Of a stretch of 64,000 bases of DNA, positions 41,251 to 50,722 are shown one piece after another (position 1 is the stretch's first letter; every line of letters begins with the position of its first letter). The translations under genes and the position numbers were made by a program. This DNA comes from Roseomonas sp. AR75. Lineage in GTDB: Bacteria > Pseudomonadota > Alphaproteobacteria > Acetobacterales > Acetobacteraceae. Below the pieces are notes generated by a model. The model searched no databases. It saw only the letters and a program-made list of their open reading frames with translations, and had not been told where the DNA came from. The DNA lies in NCBI RefSeq assembly GCF_005222815.1, contig NZ_STGB01000004.1:806001-870000 (forward strand), given 5' to 3'.

Positions 41251-43959
41251 TTGCACGCATGGCCGGTGTACCGGTCACGCAGTCGTCACGTGCGGAACGA
41301 TGGACGCACACTTCCTATACAGTCAGTGACGCAGCGCGACCGCCGACATTCCGCCGGTGGTGCCTCGGAATCGGCGGGCCGAACGACATTGAGTATCGCG
41401 GAGGGGACGCCGGAAGCCACGCGACGGGAGGGTGTGCTGCCGCCGCCGCCGGGCGGCGCGCACCCGCTGCCGCGCCTGCGCAGCTACCTGATCGCGCTGG
41501 TGCTCGCGGTGCTGTTGCCGGCGATGGCCTTCGCCGCCGCCGCGTCCTGGGCTGCGCTGCGCCGACAGGATGCGGCGGCCGAGGCCAGGCTGCTCGACAC
41601 CGCGCGGGCGCTCGCCGCGGCGGTGGATTCGCAGATCGCCGGGCAGATCGCCGCGCTGGAGGTCCTGGCCGCCGCGCCGGCGGAGGACCCGCTTGCGGAT
41701 CCCGACGCCTTCCGCGCCCGTGCCGCGACCACCGCCGCGATCTTCGGCGGCTGGGTCGCCGTGTACACGCGCGGCGGCGGCCAGGTGCTGAACACCCAGC
41801 GGCCGCCGGGGGCGCCGCTGCCCGGACATGGCGGTGCATCGGGACCCGGGGGCGGCGGCGTCGCCATCGAGCAGGCCTTTGCCACTGGCCGTCCCGTGGT
41901 CACCGGGGTCGCGGTCGGGCGGGTCTCGCGCCGCCTTGCCGCCTACATCTTCGTGCCGGTGCGGCATGAGGGCGTCATCCGGCACGTCCTGGGCATGCCG
42001 CTGCTGCCGGAGCGCCTTGCGCGCATCCTGGCCGGCCAGGCCGCGGCGGGGCGCGGCGCGGCCGCGCTGACGGACAGCAACGGCGTCTTCGTCGCCCGTT
42101 CGCGCGACCAGGATCAGGTCATCGGCCAGCGTCGGCCGCAGCGCAGCGAGCCGCTTCCGGGCGACAGCGGCGTGCTGCGCGGCCGCAGCCTGCCGGATGG
42201 CAGCCGGATCCGCACCGCCTATCACAGCCTCGCGACCGCGCCGGGCTGGCACGCCTGGGTGAACGAGCCCGAGGCGTCCTTCCAGGAGGCAAGGCGCGGC
42301 CCGATGCTGGCGCTGGCCGGCGGCGGGCTGCTCGCGCTGGTGATCGGCATGGCCAGCGCCGCAGCGCTCAGCCGGCGGTTGCTGCGCCCGGTGGAATCGC
42401 TCGCGGCCTGGGCAGGCGAGGTGGCGGAGGAGCCGGGTCGGGGCCGTGCCCTGCCGCCGCCGGTCCCTGCCACGACCCAGGAATTCGAGCGCCTGCGCGC
42501 GGCCATCACGGCGGCCGAAGCGGCGCTGCGGCGCGTACAGAGGATCGGCCGCGTCGGCGGCTTCGAGGTGGATCTTCGCCCGGGACACCGCCTGCGCTCG
42601 CTCCGCTCGGCCGAGTATGTCGGCATCCACGGCGCCTCGGGGCCGGAGGAGACGCACCAGGACTGGGTGCGCCGCCTGCACCCGGAAGACCGCGAACGCG
42701 CCGAACGGGCCTTCTTCGCCGCCGTGGCAGACGGTGCCGGCAGCGACTACGAGCAGGAATACCGAATCCTGGGGCCTCAGGGCGGCGTCCGCTGGATCTA
42801 TGCCCGCGGCGAGATCGAGCGCGACCCGCAGGGCCGCGCGATCCGCATGGTGGGCGCGCATGTTGACGTCACCGCGCTGAAGAGCGCCGAGGCGGCGCTG
42901 CGCGACAGCGAGGAACGGCTTCGCCTGGCGCTGGAGGCGGCGCAGCTCGGCGCCTGGGAGGTGGACCTCGCCAGCGGCAAGGCGCGGCGGACGCCCCGCG
43001 CCCTCGCGATCTTCGGCTTCGGGCCAGAGGCGCGGACGGACACCTACCCGTCCTGGCGCGACCGCGTGCATCCGGCGGATCGCAAGCGCCTGGCGGAGGC
43101 GGTGGATGCGCTGCGGCTCGGGGAGGCGGAGACCTATCGCCTGGAATACCGGTTCCAGCGCCCGGACGGGCAGTGGATCTGGGTGGAGAGCCATGGCCGC
43201 GCGGTGGGAAGGGATCCGCTGACCGGCCTGCCGACCCGGCTGATCGGCACCACCCAGGACATCACCGACCGCAAGCAGGCCGAGGAGCGCCAGGAGGTCC
43301 TGGTGCATGAGCTGGACCACCGGGCCAAGAACACGCTGGCCGTGGTGCAGGCGGCGCTTCGGCTGACCCCGCGCGGCAACGCCACGACCTTCGCGCGCGC
43401 GGTGGAGGGGCGGGTCAATGCGCTGGCCCGGCTGCACACGCTCCTCGCGCGCAACCGATGGGCCGGCGCCACGCTGCGGGACGTTGCGGAGGACGCGCTC
43501 GCGCCCTTCCTTGGGCCGGGATCCCCGGCGGTCACCGTGCAGTTCGACGGCCCCGAGCTGATGCTCGGGTCCGCTGCCGTACAGGCGCTGTCCATGACCC
43601 TGCACGAGCTGGCGAGCAACGCCGCCCGCCATGGGGCGCTGGCCAAGGCGGGGGGGCGTGTGGCCGTGGCCTGGGACTTGTCCGACACGGCGACGCTGCA
43701 CCTCGCCTGGCGGGAGGAGGGCGGGGCGCAGCAGGATGCGTCGGCGGAAGGGCAGGGCTTCGGCTCCGCTTTGATCACCGCCACCGTCACGCGCCAGCTT
43801 GGCGGGCGGATCGAGACCGTCTGGGACAGCGCGGGTCTGCGCTGGGAGGCCTGGCTGCCGCTGGATCGCCTGGTCCCGGGGGAGCAGGGCGGGCCGCCGG
43901 CCTGGTGGACCATCCCCGCCGGCACGGGCGGCCCCGCCGAGCCCGCGGCACAGGGGTGA
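41251..43959 (+). CDS. HWE-family sensor histidine kinase with two PAS domains
   Basis: A membrane sensor kinase of up to 902 residues. A first span (SYLIALVLAVLLPAMAFAAAA, about 78-98) is followed by a periplasmic sensor region to about 345, and a second span is LALAGGGLLALVIGMASAAAL. Then come two PAS domains (around EVDLRPGHRLRSL and WEVDLASGKARRTP, each with a PAC motif). The HWE kinase core has phospho-acceptor His686 region HELDHRAKNTLAVVQ, N-box HELASNAARHGAL and the WxE motif (WREEGG). No response regulator is adjacent. The start is uncertain: the first 46 codons look non-coding, and TTG 41389 is a likely true start. It is inserted between trpF and trpB. Confidence 0.83.
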   Translation: MHAWPVYRSRSRHVRNDGRTLPIQSVTQRDRRHSAGGASESAGRTTLSIAEGTPEATRREGVLPPPPGGAHPLPRLRSYLIALVLAVLLPAMAFAAAASWAALRRQDAAAEARLLDTARALAAAVDSQIAGQIAALEVLAAAPAEDPLADPDAFRARAATTAAIFGGWVAVYTRGGGQVLNTQRPPGAPLPGHGGASGPGGGGVAIEQAFATGRPVVTGVAVGRVSRRLAAYIFVPVRHEGVIRHVLGMPLLPERLARILAGQAAAGRGAAALTDSNGVFVARSRDQDQVIGQRRPQRSEPLPGDSGVLRGRSLPDGSRIRTAYHSLATAPGWHAWVNEPEASFQEARRGPMLALAGGGLLALVIGMASAAALSRRLLRPVESLAAWAGEVAEEPGRGRALPPPVPATTQEFERLRAAITAAEAALRRVQRIGRVGGFEVDLRPGHRLRSLRSAEYVGIHGASGPEETHQDWVRRLHPEDRERAERAFFAAVADGAGSDYEQEYRILGPQGGVRWIYARGEIERDPQGRAIRMVGAHVDVTALKSAEAALRDSEERLRLALEAAQLGAWEVDLASGKARRTPRALAIFGFGPEARTDTYPSWRDRVHPADRKRLAEAVDALRLGEAETYRLEYRFQRPDGQWIWVESHGRAVGRDPLTGLPTRLIGTTQDITDRKQAEERQEVLVHELDHRAKNTLAVVQAALRLTPRGNATTFARAVEGRVNALARLHTLLARNRWAGATLRDVAEDALAPFLGPGSPAVTVQFDGPELMLGSAAVQALSMTLHELASNAARHGALAKAGGRVAVAWDLSDTATLHLAWREEGGAQQDASAEGQGFGSALITATVTRQLGGRIETVWDSAGLRWEAWLPLDRLVPGEQGGPPAWWTIPAGTGGPAEPAAQG

Positions 43960-44013
43960 TTTCACCGCGGCGCATCCTTCTGTAAGACCGGGGCCGAACG
44001 AGGACGACGCCCG

Positions 44014-45252
44014 GTGAACAAGCCCCTCCCCAATTCCCTGCGCCAGGGTCCCGATACGCGTGGCCGCTTCGGTGATTTCGGCGGCCGCTTCGTGGCCGAG
44101 ACGCTGATGCCGCTGATCCTCGAGGTCGAGAAGGCCTATGAGGCCGCCAAGAAGGACCGCGCCTTCCAGGATGAATGGCGCCGCCTGCTGACGCATTACG
44201 TCGGCCGCCCCAGCCCGCTCTGGTTCGCCGAGCGCCTGACCGCGCATCTGCGCAAGGACGCGCTGCCGGGGAAGGGTGCGAAGGTCTATTTCAAGCGCGA
44301 CGAGCTGAACCACACTGGCGCGCACAAGATCAACGCGGTGCTCGGCCAGATCCTGCTGGCGAAGAAGATGGGCAAGACGCGGATCATCGCGGAGACCGGC
44401 GCCGGCCAGCACGGCGTCGCCACCGCCACCGCCTGCGCGCTGATGGACCTGCCCTGCGTGGTCTACATGGGCGCGACCGATGTGGAGCGGCAGCAGCCGA
44501 ACGTCTTCCGCATGAAGCTTCTGGGGGCGGAGGTGCGCCCCGTCACCTCCGGCGCGGCGACGCTGAAGGACGCGATGAACGAGGGCCTGCGCGACTGGGT
44601 CGCGAATGTCCATGACACCTACTACTGCATCGGCACCGTGGCCGGGCCGCACCCCTATCCGCAGATGGTGCGCGACTTCCAGTCCGTGATCGGCGAGGAG
44701 GCGAAGGAGCAGATGCGCGCCGCCGAAGGCAGGCTGCCGGATGTGCTCGTTGCGGCGGTGGGCGGCGGGTCCAACGCGATGGGCCTGTTCTTCCCCTTCC
44801 TCGACCACAAGGACGTCGCGATGGTCGGCGTCGAGGCCGCCGGGCGCGGGCTGGATACGCCGGAGCATGCGGCGGCGCTGTCGCGCGGGCGGCCGGGCGT
44901 GCTGCACGGCAACCGCACCTACCTGCTGCAGGATGGCGACGGGCAGATCACCGAGGCGCATTCGATCAGCGCCGGGCTGGACTATCCCGGCGTCGGTCCC
45001 GAGCATTCCTGGCTGCATGAGATCGGCCGCGTGCAATACGTCGCGGCGACGGATGACGAGGCCCTGGCGGCGTTCCAGCTCTGCTCCCGCCAGGAAGGCA
45101 TCATCCCCGCGCTGGAGCCGGCGCATGCGCTGGCGCATGTGCTGAAGATGGCGCCGGAGATGCCGCGCGATTCGATCATCCTGATGAATCTCTGCGGCCG
45201 CGGCGACAAGGACATCTTCACCGTGGCGCGGCACCTGGGCGAGACCATCTGA
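44014..45252 (+). CDS. trpB: Tryptophan synthase beta chain
   Basis: A 412-residue PLP enzyme condensing indole with serine. GRFGDFGGRFVAETLMPLI is the N-terminal signature. The PLP Lys is in ELNHTGAHKINAVLGQ. GAGQHGVATATACAL, GGGSNAMGLFFPF (phosphate loop) and SISAGLDYPGVGPEHSWL follow. GTG 44014 is the start. Two base pairs separate it from trpA, so the subunits of the alpha2beta2 channelling complex are co-translated. Confidence 0.97.
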   Translation: MNKPLPNSLRQGPDTRGRFGDFGGRFVAETLMPLILEVEKAYEAAKKDRAFQDEWRRLLTHYVGRPSPLWFAERLTAHLRKDALPGKGAKVYFKRDELNHTGAHKINAVLGQILLAKKMGKTRIIAETGAGQHGVATATACALMDLPCVVYMGATDVERQQPNVFRMKLLGAEVRPVTSGAATLKDAMNEGLRDWVANVHDTYYCIGTVAGPHPYPQMVRDFQSVIGEEAKEQMRAAEGRLPDVLVAAVGGGSNAMGLFFPFLDHKDVAMVGVEAAGRGLDTPEHAAALSRGRPGVLHGNRTYLLQDGDGQITEAHSISAGLDYPGVGPEHSWLHEIGRVQYVAATDDEALAAFQLCSRQEGIIPALEPAHALAHVLKMAPEMPRDSIILMNLCGRGDKDIFTVARHLGETI

Positions 45253-45253
45253 C

Positions 45254-46087
45254 ATGAGCCGGATCGCTACCCGCTTCGCCGCGCTGAAGGCCGAGGGCCG
45301 CGGCGCGCTGGTCACCTTCCTCACCGGCTTCGACCCGGACCGCGCGACCTCGCTGACGATCCTGCAGGGCCTGCCCGCGGCCGGCGCCGACGTGATCGAG
45401 ATCGGCGTGCCCTTCACCGATCCGATGGCCGACGGTCCATCGATCCAGAAGGCCGGTCAGCGCGGGCTGAAGGCCGGCGCCACCGTGCCCGGCATCCTCG
45501 ACCTGGTGCGCGAGCTGCGCGCAACCGAGCAGGACACGCCCATCGTGCTGATGGGCTACTACAACCCGATCCTGACCTATGGCGTCGAAGCCTTCTGCAA
45601 GGCCGCGGCCGAAGCCGGGGTCGACGGCCTGATCATCGTGGACGTCCCGCCCGAGGAGGCCGACGAAGTCGAGCCGCATGCGCGCGCGAACGGGCTCGAC
45701 CTGATCCGGCTGATCGCCCCGACGACCGACGAGGCGCGGCTGCCCAAGGTGCTCGGCGCGACCACGGGCTTCATCTACTACGTCTCGATCACCGGCATCA
45801 CCGGCACGCGCAGCGCGGACTATGCCTCGCTCGCGCCCGCCATCGCCGCGCTGAAGCGCCACACCGACCTGCCTGTCGCGATCGGCTTCGGCATCCGCTC
45901 GCCCGAGCAGGCGGCGATCGCCGCGCGCACCGCGGATGGCGCTGTGGTCGGAACGGCGCTCGTGGACACGCTCGCCGCCACGCTGGACGCCGAAGGCCGT
46001 GCCACGGCGGAGACGGCGCCCAGGGTGCTGGCGCAGGTCAGCGGCCTGGCGCAGGCGATCCGCGCGGCACGGAAGGTCGCCGCCTAA
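45254..46087 (+). CDS. trpA: Tryptophan synthase alpha chain
   Basis: A 277-residue TIM-barrel subunit cleaving indole-glycerol phosphate to indole. GALVTFLTGFDPDRATSL, the catalytic Glu in DVIEIGVPFTDPMADGPSIQ with the following Asp-Pro, LMGYYNPILTYG, and GFIYYVSITGITGTR (phosphate/loop 6) are all present, as is VAIGFGIRSPEQA. The end overlaps the convergent DUF1810 gene by 4 bp. In the canonical order accD follows; here three accessory genes lie between. Confidence 0.97.
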   Translation: MSRIATRFAALKAEGRGALVTFLTGFDPDRATSLTILQGLPAAGADVIEIGVPFTDPMADGPSIQKAGQRGLKAGATVPGILDLVRELRATEQDTPIVLMGYYNPILTYGVEAFCKAAAEAGVDGLIIVDVPPEEADEVEPHARANGLDLIRLIAPTTDEARLPKVLGATTGFIYYVSITGITGTRSADYASLAPAIAALKRHTDLPVAIGFGIRSPEQAAIAARTADGAVVGTALVDTLAATLDAEGRATAETAPRVLAQVSGLAQAIRAARKVAA

Positions 46088-46506
46088 CCCAGTCGCTCCA
46101 CCGTCGGGGCATGCCGCTCGCCCGCGAACCAGCGGGCGAGGGCGGCGGCGAAGGCGGGCTCGTCCGGCGCCACGGCGTTGAACAGCGTGGCGCAGGCGTG
46201 GAACTTCATGTCGTCGGGGCTGCCGAGGATATCGCGCAGGCTGCGTCGCTCCACCCGGTTCACCAGCCCCGTACAGTCGATCAGGCGCGGCCCCAGGACG
46301 GGATGCCGCAGATAGGCCTCGGCCTCGGCGCGGGAGGCGATGCCGTAGCGCTGCGCCATGGGGCTGTGGCCCAGACCGCGAAGCTGCGGGAAGACGAACC
46401 ACATCCAATGGGTGCGCTTGCGTCCCTCGGCCAGTTCGCGGGTGACCGTCGCCATCACCGGCGCCTGCGCGGCGACGAAGCGGTCCAGATCGAATGGGTC
46501 CGACAA
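46084..46506 (-). CDS. DUF1810 family protein
   Basis: A 140-residue all-helical cytosolic protein matching DUF1810: SDPFDLDRFVAAQ, the Trp-rich KRTHWMWFVFPQLRGLGHSPMAQRYGI, AYLRHPVLGPRL and KFHACATLFNAVAP. Function is unknown. The start is TTG 46506, because AGGAG sits 8 nt upstream and no ATG fits the conserved N-terminus. It is divergent from the hybrid kinase over 156 bp and convergent with trpA. Confidence 0.83.
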   Translation of the reverse strand: MSDPFDLDRFVAAQAPVMATVTRELAEGRKRTHWMWFVFPQLRGLGHSPMAQRYGIASRAEAEAYLRHPVLGPRLIDCTGLVNRVERRSLRDILGSPDDMKFHACATLFNAVAPDEPAFAAALARWFAGERHAPTVERLG

Positions 46507-46662
46507 GGCTGCCTCTCCTGCAGCATCCCTCGCGACGCTGCCGTATCGGTTGTCACCGCAGCGGTGTAGCGTGGCGCCCAACGTGCCGCATCTCGCAGAG
46601 GTTGCGATCTCGAGCCTCCCCCTCGGCGCCGGCAAGCGCTTGCCATCGGTGGCGCCCGGCTG

Positions 46663-48438
46663 ATGGCGACCGGCACCGCCCACCCCACTGACCCAGACAT
46701 CCGCACAGCCCAGGTCGCGGAGGTCTACGGCCAGGTGCCGCTGGCGGTCGGCGTCACCATCGTCAATGCCGTGCTGCTGGCGGTGCTGATGCGCGCCGCA
46801 GGGCCTGCCCCGGGGGCGGTCACCTGGGTCGGCGGCGTCGTCGCCTTCGGTCTTCTGCGCCTGCTGGTCTGGCAGGCCTGGCGGCGGGCGACTCCGGAAG
46901 GACGGGCACGGCGGCGCTGGGCGCTGGCGAGCGTCCTCAGCGCCGCGGCGGCGGGGCTGCTCTGGGGCGGCGGGGCGGTGCTGCTCTGGCCGGACGCACC
47001 CGGCGATCGGCTGTTCTGGGTCTTCGTGGTCGGCGGCATGTGCACCGGCGCCGCGGCGCTGCATTTCGCGCATCTGCCGACGGCCCTGTCCTTCATCCTG
47101 CCCGCCGGCCTGCCGATCGCGGCGCTCTTCGCACGCGATGGCGGTGACCGCGGGCTGGTCGGCGCGGCGATGATCCTGCTCTACCTGGCGACGCTCGCGC
47201 TGGTCAGCGCCCAGTCCAACCTGCACTGGAAGGAGCAGGCGCGGCTGCGGCTGGATCTGCGCCGGCGGGAAGCGGAACTCGACGCCGCGAACGAGAAGCT
47301 GCGGCGGGAGATCGCAGAGCACCGCGCCACCGCCGACAGCCTGCATCACGCCCAGAAGCTGGAGGCACTCGGCCAGCTCACCGGCGGCATCGCGCATGAC
47401 TTCAACAATCTGCTGATGGTCGTGCTGGGCAGCCTCTCCCTGCTGCGCAAACGCGTGCCGGAGGAGGACGCGCGGGCGCGTCGGCTGATCGAGAACGCCG
47501 TGCAGGGCGCCGAGCGCGGGGCGGCGCTGACGCAGCGTCTTCTCGCCTTCGGCCGCCGCCAGACCCTGCGGCCGGAGCCCGTTGCCTTCGTCGATCTGCT
47601 GGGCGGCATGGGGGACCTGCTGGAACGCTCCATCGGGCCGGGCCACCGGCTGGAGGTCACGCTGCCGCCGGACCTGCCGCCGGCACTGGTGGATCGCAGC
47701 CAGCTCGAGCTTGCGCTGCTCAACCTCGTGCTGAATGCGCGCGACGCGATGCCCTCGGGCGGGCCGATCGGTATCACCGCGCGGCCCGACGCGAGCGACG
47801 CCGGTGAGGGCCGTGTCGTGCTGGTCGTGTCGGACCAGGGCGTGGGTATGGATGAGGCGACCCTCGCCCGCGCGACGGAGCCGTTCTTCACCACGAAGGG
47901 TGTCGGGAAGGGCACCGGGCTCGGCCTGTCCATGGTGCATGGGCTGGCGGAGCAATCGGGCGGACGGCTCGTGCTGATGAGCGTCGAGGGCGCCGGCACC
48001 GTGGCCGAGCTGTGGCTGCCGCGCGCCGAGGGCGAAGCGCGTGTTGCGGCCCCGTTGGCGGAGGCCGGCGCCGCCGCTGTGCCGCGCCGTCGGGTGCTGC
48101 TGGTGGATGACGACCGGCTGGTGCTGGCCAGCACCGCCGCGATGCTGGAGGACATCGGCCATGCGGTGGTGGAGGCTGATTCCGGCCCGGCAGCCCTGAC
48201 GAAGCTGGAGGGCCAGCAGGTGGACCTGGTGCTGGCCGACTATGGCATGCCCGGCATGACCGGCATCGCGCTCGCCGCCGAGATCAGGCGGCGCTGGCCG
48301 GCGCTGCCGGTGATCCTTGCCACGGGCTATGGCGAGTTGCCGGCCGGCGCGCCTTCCGACCTCGCCACGCTGTCGAAGCCGTTCAGCCAGCAGGCGCTGG
48401 GCGCCGCCATCGCGGCGGCGCTGCGCGGGGCGGTCTGA
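46663..48438 (+). CDS. Hybrid histidine kinase with membrane sensor and receiver domain
   Basis: A 591-residue protein. About six hydrophobic segments occupy residues 25-185 with little periplasmic sequence, a MASE-like sensor. A coiled-coil follows (LRLDLRRREAELDAANEKLRREIAEHR). The HisKA domain has His245 in LTGGIAHDFNNLLM. The ATPase has N-box NLVLNARDAMPSGG and G-boxes VSDQGVGMD and GTGLGLSM. A receiver domain starts at VLLVDDDRLVLAS, with phospho-acceptor Asp526 in LADYGMPGMTG. It resembles FixL/DctB-type hybrid kinases. No separate output regulator is adjacent, and the stimulus is unknown. Confidence 0.87.
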   Translation: MATGTAHPTDPDIRTAQVAEVYGQVPLAVGVTIVNAVLLAVLMRAAGPAPGAVTWVGGVVAFGLLRLLVWQAWRRATPEGRARRRWALASVLSAAAAGLLWGGGAVLLWPDAPGDRLFWVFVVGGMCTGAAALHFAHLPTALSFILPAGLPIAALFARDGGDRGLVGAAMILLYLATLALVSAQSNLHWKEQARLRLDLRRREAELDAANEKLRREIAEHRATADSLHHAQKLEALGQLTGGIAHDFNNLLMVVLGSLSLLRKRVPEEDARARRLIENAVQGAERGAALTQRLLAFGRRQTLRPEPVAFVDLLGGMGDLLERSIGPGHRLEVTLPPDLPPALVDRSQLELALLNLVLNARDAMPSGGPIGITARPDASDAGEGRVVLVVSDQGVGMDEATLARATEPFFTTKGVGKGTGLGLSMVHGLAEQSGGRLVLMSVEGAGTVAELWLPRAEGEARVAAPLAEAGAAAVPRRRVLLVDDDRLVLASTAAMLEDIGHAVVEADSGPAALTKLEGQQVDLVLADYGMPGMTGIALAAEIRRRWPALPVILATGYGELPAGAPSDLATLSKPFSQQALGAAIAAALRGAV

Positions 48439-48464
48439 GCCCGCCCCCTATCAGGCCGCGGCTA

Positions 48465-49517
48465 TCAGGCCGTGGCGCGGCGCTTCGCGCCGACCAGGGC
48501 GGCCAGGCCGAAGCCGAACAGCGCCAGGGCGCCGGGCGCGGGCACCGGCACGCCCGGCACCGGCGAGGGCGGCGGTGTCAGGTCAGGCGTGAAGGGGCGG
48601 CTGTGCAGCTCGCCATTGCCGCCATAGGAATTGGCAAAGAGCGTGCCCTCGATCGGGGTCGCATTCCGCACATGCGCGTTCGGCGCCAGCACCGTGCCGC
48701 CCCATTGGCGGTTGAAGGTCAGGCTGGTCGCGTCCACGAAGTTCCAGATCACCTTGTTCGCGACATTCACCGCGTTGTTGTAGTTGGCGTTGCCGGTGTA
48801 GCTCGTGCCCGTCACGTTGAAGACGATGCCGTCGCGTCCGTTCAGGTCCACCTGGAAGCTGACCAGGTTGGCCAGGTCGGCGGTGGTGATGCTGAACACC
48901 GCCAGGCCCGCGCCTGCCGAGGCCTGGATCGGCGCATTGTTCGGGAAGCCGGGCCAGCTCGTCGGCAGGTAGCTGTTCGCGCTCATTGCGGCCAGGTTCT
49001 GCGACAGATCCATCAGCGGCTGGACGAAGGTGGTGTTGAAGTCGGGGAGCGCCGGCACCGGGCTGCCGATGGTCACCGTGCCGCCATTGGCGTTGATGTG
49101 GCCGGCATTGGCGCCGGCGATCGCCGCCGAGCCGCCATTGACGTTGATGTTGCCGGTGTTGGCGCCGCCGATGGTCAGGCTGCCGCCGCCATTCATGTTG
49201 ATGTGGGCGGTGTTCGAGCCCGCGATCGCCGCGCCACCGCCATTGTTCAGGTTCAGATTGCCGTGGCCCACGGTGCCGTAGACCGTCAGGCCGCGGAAGG
49301 ACGAGGCCTCCGCCGCGCCGGGGTTGTTGAAGAAGGTCGCGCCCTTCGTGACGTTGCCGCCCACGACGGTGCGGCCCTCGACATCGGAGGTCGTAGCGAA
49401 GTTGTTGCGGATCACGGCGTTGAACTGGCCGAGGATGTCGGACGCGGTCAGCGGGGCGGCGGAGGCGGGGACGGCGAGCAGGGCCACCGCCATGCCGAGG
49501 GCAGCGCGAAGCAGCAT
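48465..49517 (-). CDS. Choice-of-anchor A family protein with PEP-CTERM sorting signal
   Basis: A 350-residue secreted surface protein. Signal: ALGMAVALLAVPASA. The choice-of-anchor A core begins ILGQFNAVIRNNFATTSDVEGRTVVGGN. Short Gly/Asn repeats (AHINMNGGGS, GNINVNGGSA, GHINANGGTV) look like beta-helix rungs. The C-terminus has the PEP-CTERM anchor: VPAPGALALFGFGLAALVG followed by AKRRATA. Such proteins are processed by an exosortase and tied to exopolysaccharide; no exosortase is encoded here. ATG 49517 fits the signal. The 269-bp region upstream is relatively AT-rich and gene-free, probably its promoter. Confidence 0.83.
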   Translation of the reverse strand: MLLRAALGMAVALLAVPASAAPLTASDILGQFNAVIRNNFATTSDVEGRTVVGGNVTKGATFFNNPGAAEASSFRGLTVYGTVGHGNLNLNNGGGAAIAGSNTAHINMNGGGSLTIGGANTGNINVNGGSAAIAGANAGHINANGGTVTIGSPVPALPDFNTTFVQPLMDLSQNLAAMSANSYLPTSWPGFPNNAPIQASAGAGLAVFSITTADLANLVSFQVDLNGRDGIVFNVTGTSYTGNANYNNAVNVANKVIWNFVDATSLTFNRQWGGTVLAPNAHVRNATPIEGTLFANSYGGNGELHSRPFTPDLTPPPSPVPGVPVPAPGALALFGFGLAALVGAKRRATA

Positions 49518-49786
49518 GGAATTTCCTGGAGAAGCGTGAGGGGATCTGGACAGGGCTCGTATGCCATATCCATCCAATACGCGCAACCAGAGGTTATTTT
49601 TGAGATGGTTTTGTAGCGTCTTGCTGCCCTGCTCCACACGCATGGCGCGTTGTTCGCGCCTTTCACCGGCGCCGCCTTGCACCCGGCCCTCACTCCCGCC
49701 TAGACGGACGCGCCGTGCTTGGCGTCGCGCATCCGGCGCAGCCGGGCGGGGCAGGAACGCGCCGCAGGATCGCGGCAGGGATTGCG

Positions 49787-50722
49787 ATGAACTGGATCAC
49801 CGACTGGGCGCTGCCGAAGATCAAGGGTCTGATCGGCGGGCCGCGCGAAGTGCCGGACAACCTCTGGCACAAATGCCCCGCCTGCGAGCAGATGATCTTC
49901 CACCGCGACCTCGAGCGGAACCTGCATGTCTGCCCGAGCTGCGGGCACCACATGCGGCTGTCGGCGCAGGGCCGGATGAAGGCGACGCTCGATGAGGGCT
50001 GGTCGCGCATCGAGCTGCCGAAGGCACCGGCCGATCCGCTGCGCTTCCGCGACCAGCGCCGCTATTCCGAACGACTGAAGGACGCCCAGGCGAAGACCGC
50101 GATGGACGACGCGGTGGTCGTGGCGCAGGGCACCATCGAGGGCCGGCGCGTGGTCGTCGCGGCCTTCGAGTTCTCCTTCCTCGGCGGCTCCATGGGTGCT
50201 GGCGTTGGCGAGGCGCTGGTGACGGCGGCCAAGCTCGCCGTGCTGCAGGACGCGCCGCTGATCGTCTTCACCGCCTCCGGCGGCGCGCGCATGCAGGAAG
50301 GCACGATCAGCCTGATGCAGATGCCGCGCACCGTCATCGCGACGCGGCTGGTGAAGGAAGCCGGGCTGCCCTTCATCGTCGTGCTCTGCGACCCGACCAC
50401 GGGCGGCGTCACGGCGAGCTTCGCGATGCTCGGCGACATCCAGATCGCCGAGCCCGGCGCGCTGATCGGCTTCGCCGGCGCGCGGGTGATCGAGCAGACC
50501 GTGCGGGAGAAGCTGCCGGAAGGCTTCCAGCGCGCCGAATACCTGCTGGAGCACGGCATCCTCGACATGGTGGTGAAGCGCCACGACATGCGCGCGACGC
50601 TGGCGCGCCTGATCTCCCTGCTGCGGGAGAAGCTGCCGCCGCCCCTGCCCGAGCCGGAGCCGGAACTGCCGGCGCTGCCCGCGCCCGAACCCGCCGAGGC
50701 CACGGAGCCGAAGCCGGCCTGA
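49787..50722 (+). CDS. accD: Acetyl-CoA carboxylase carboxyltransferase subunit beta
   Basis: A 311-residue subunit of acetyl-CoA carboxylase. An N-terminal four-Cys zinc ribbon (CPACEQMIFH and CPSCGHHM) is followed by the crotonase-fold carboxyltransferase domain: FSFLGGSMGAGVGEALVTA, VFTASGGARMQEG, PTTGGVTASFAMLGD and GFAGARVIEQTVREKLPEG. A Pro/Glu-rich tail ends the protein. The start at 49787 gives MNWITDWALP. It is coupled by a 1-nt TGATG overlap to folC, the conserved accD-folC pair. The AccA partner lies elsewhere. Confidence 0.96.
   Translation: MNWITDWALPKIKGLIGGPREVPDNLWHKCPACEQMIFHRDLERNLHVCPSCGHHMRLSAQGRMKATLDEGWSRIELPKAPADPLRFRDQRRYSERLKDAQAKTAMDDAVVVAQGTIEGRRVVVAAFEFSFLGGSMGAGVGEALVTAAKLAVLQDAPLIVFTASGGARMQEGTISLMQMPRTVIATRLVKEAGLPFIVVLCDPTTGGVTASFAMLGDIQIAEPGALIGFAGARVIEQTVREKLPEGFQRAEYLLEHGILDMVVKRHDMRATLARLISLLREKLPPPLPEPEPELPALPAPEPAEATEPKPA

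Noticed and set aside
41323..45417. A very long open frame on the minus strand (over 1300 codons)
   Set aside because: It lies opposite the HWE kinase, trpB and part of trpA, all with clear family motifs. Its sequence is low-complexity Arg/Ala/Gln-rich, as expected from the antisense of GC-rich coding DNA.
49070..49260. Short direct repeats resembling a CRISPR-like or satellite array
   Set aside because: They are the in-frame Gly/Asn rungs of the anchor-A protein. Unit spacing is about 45-50 bp, there are no unique spacers, and no cas genes are present.
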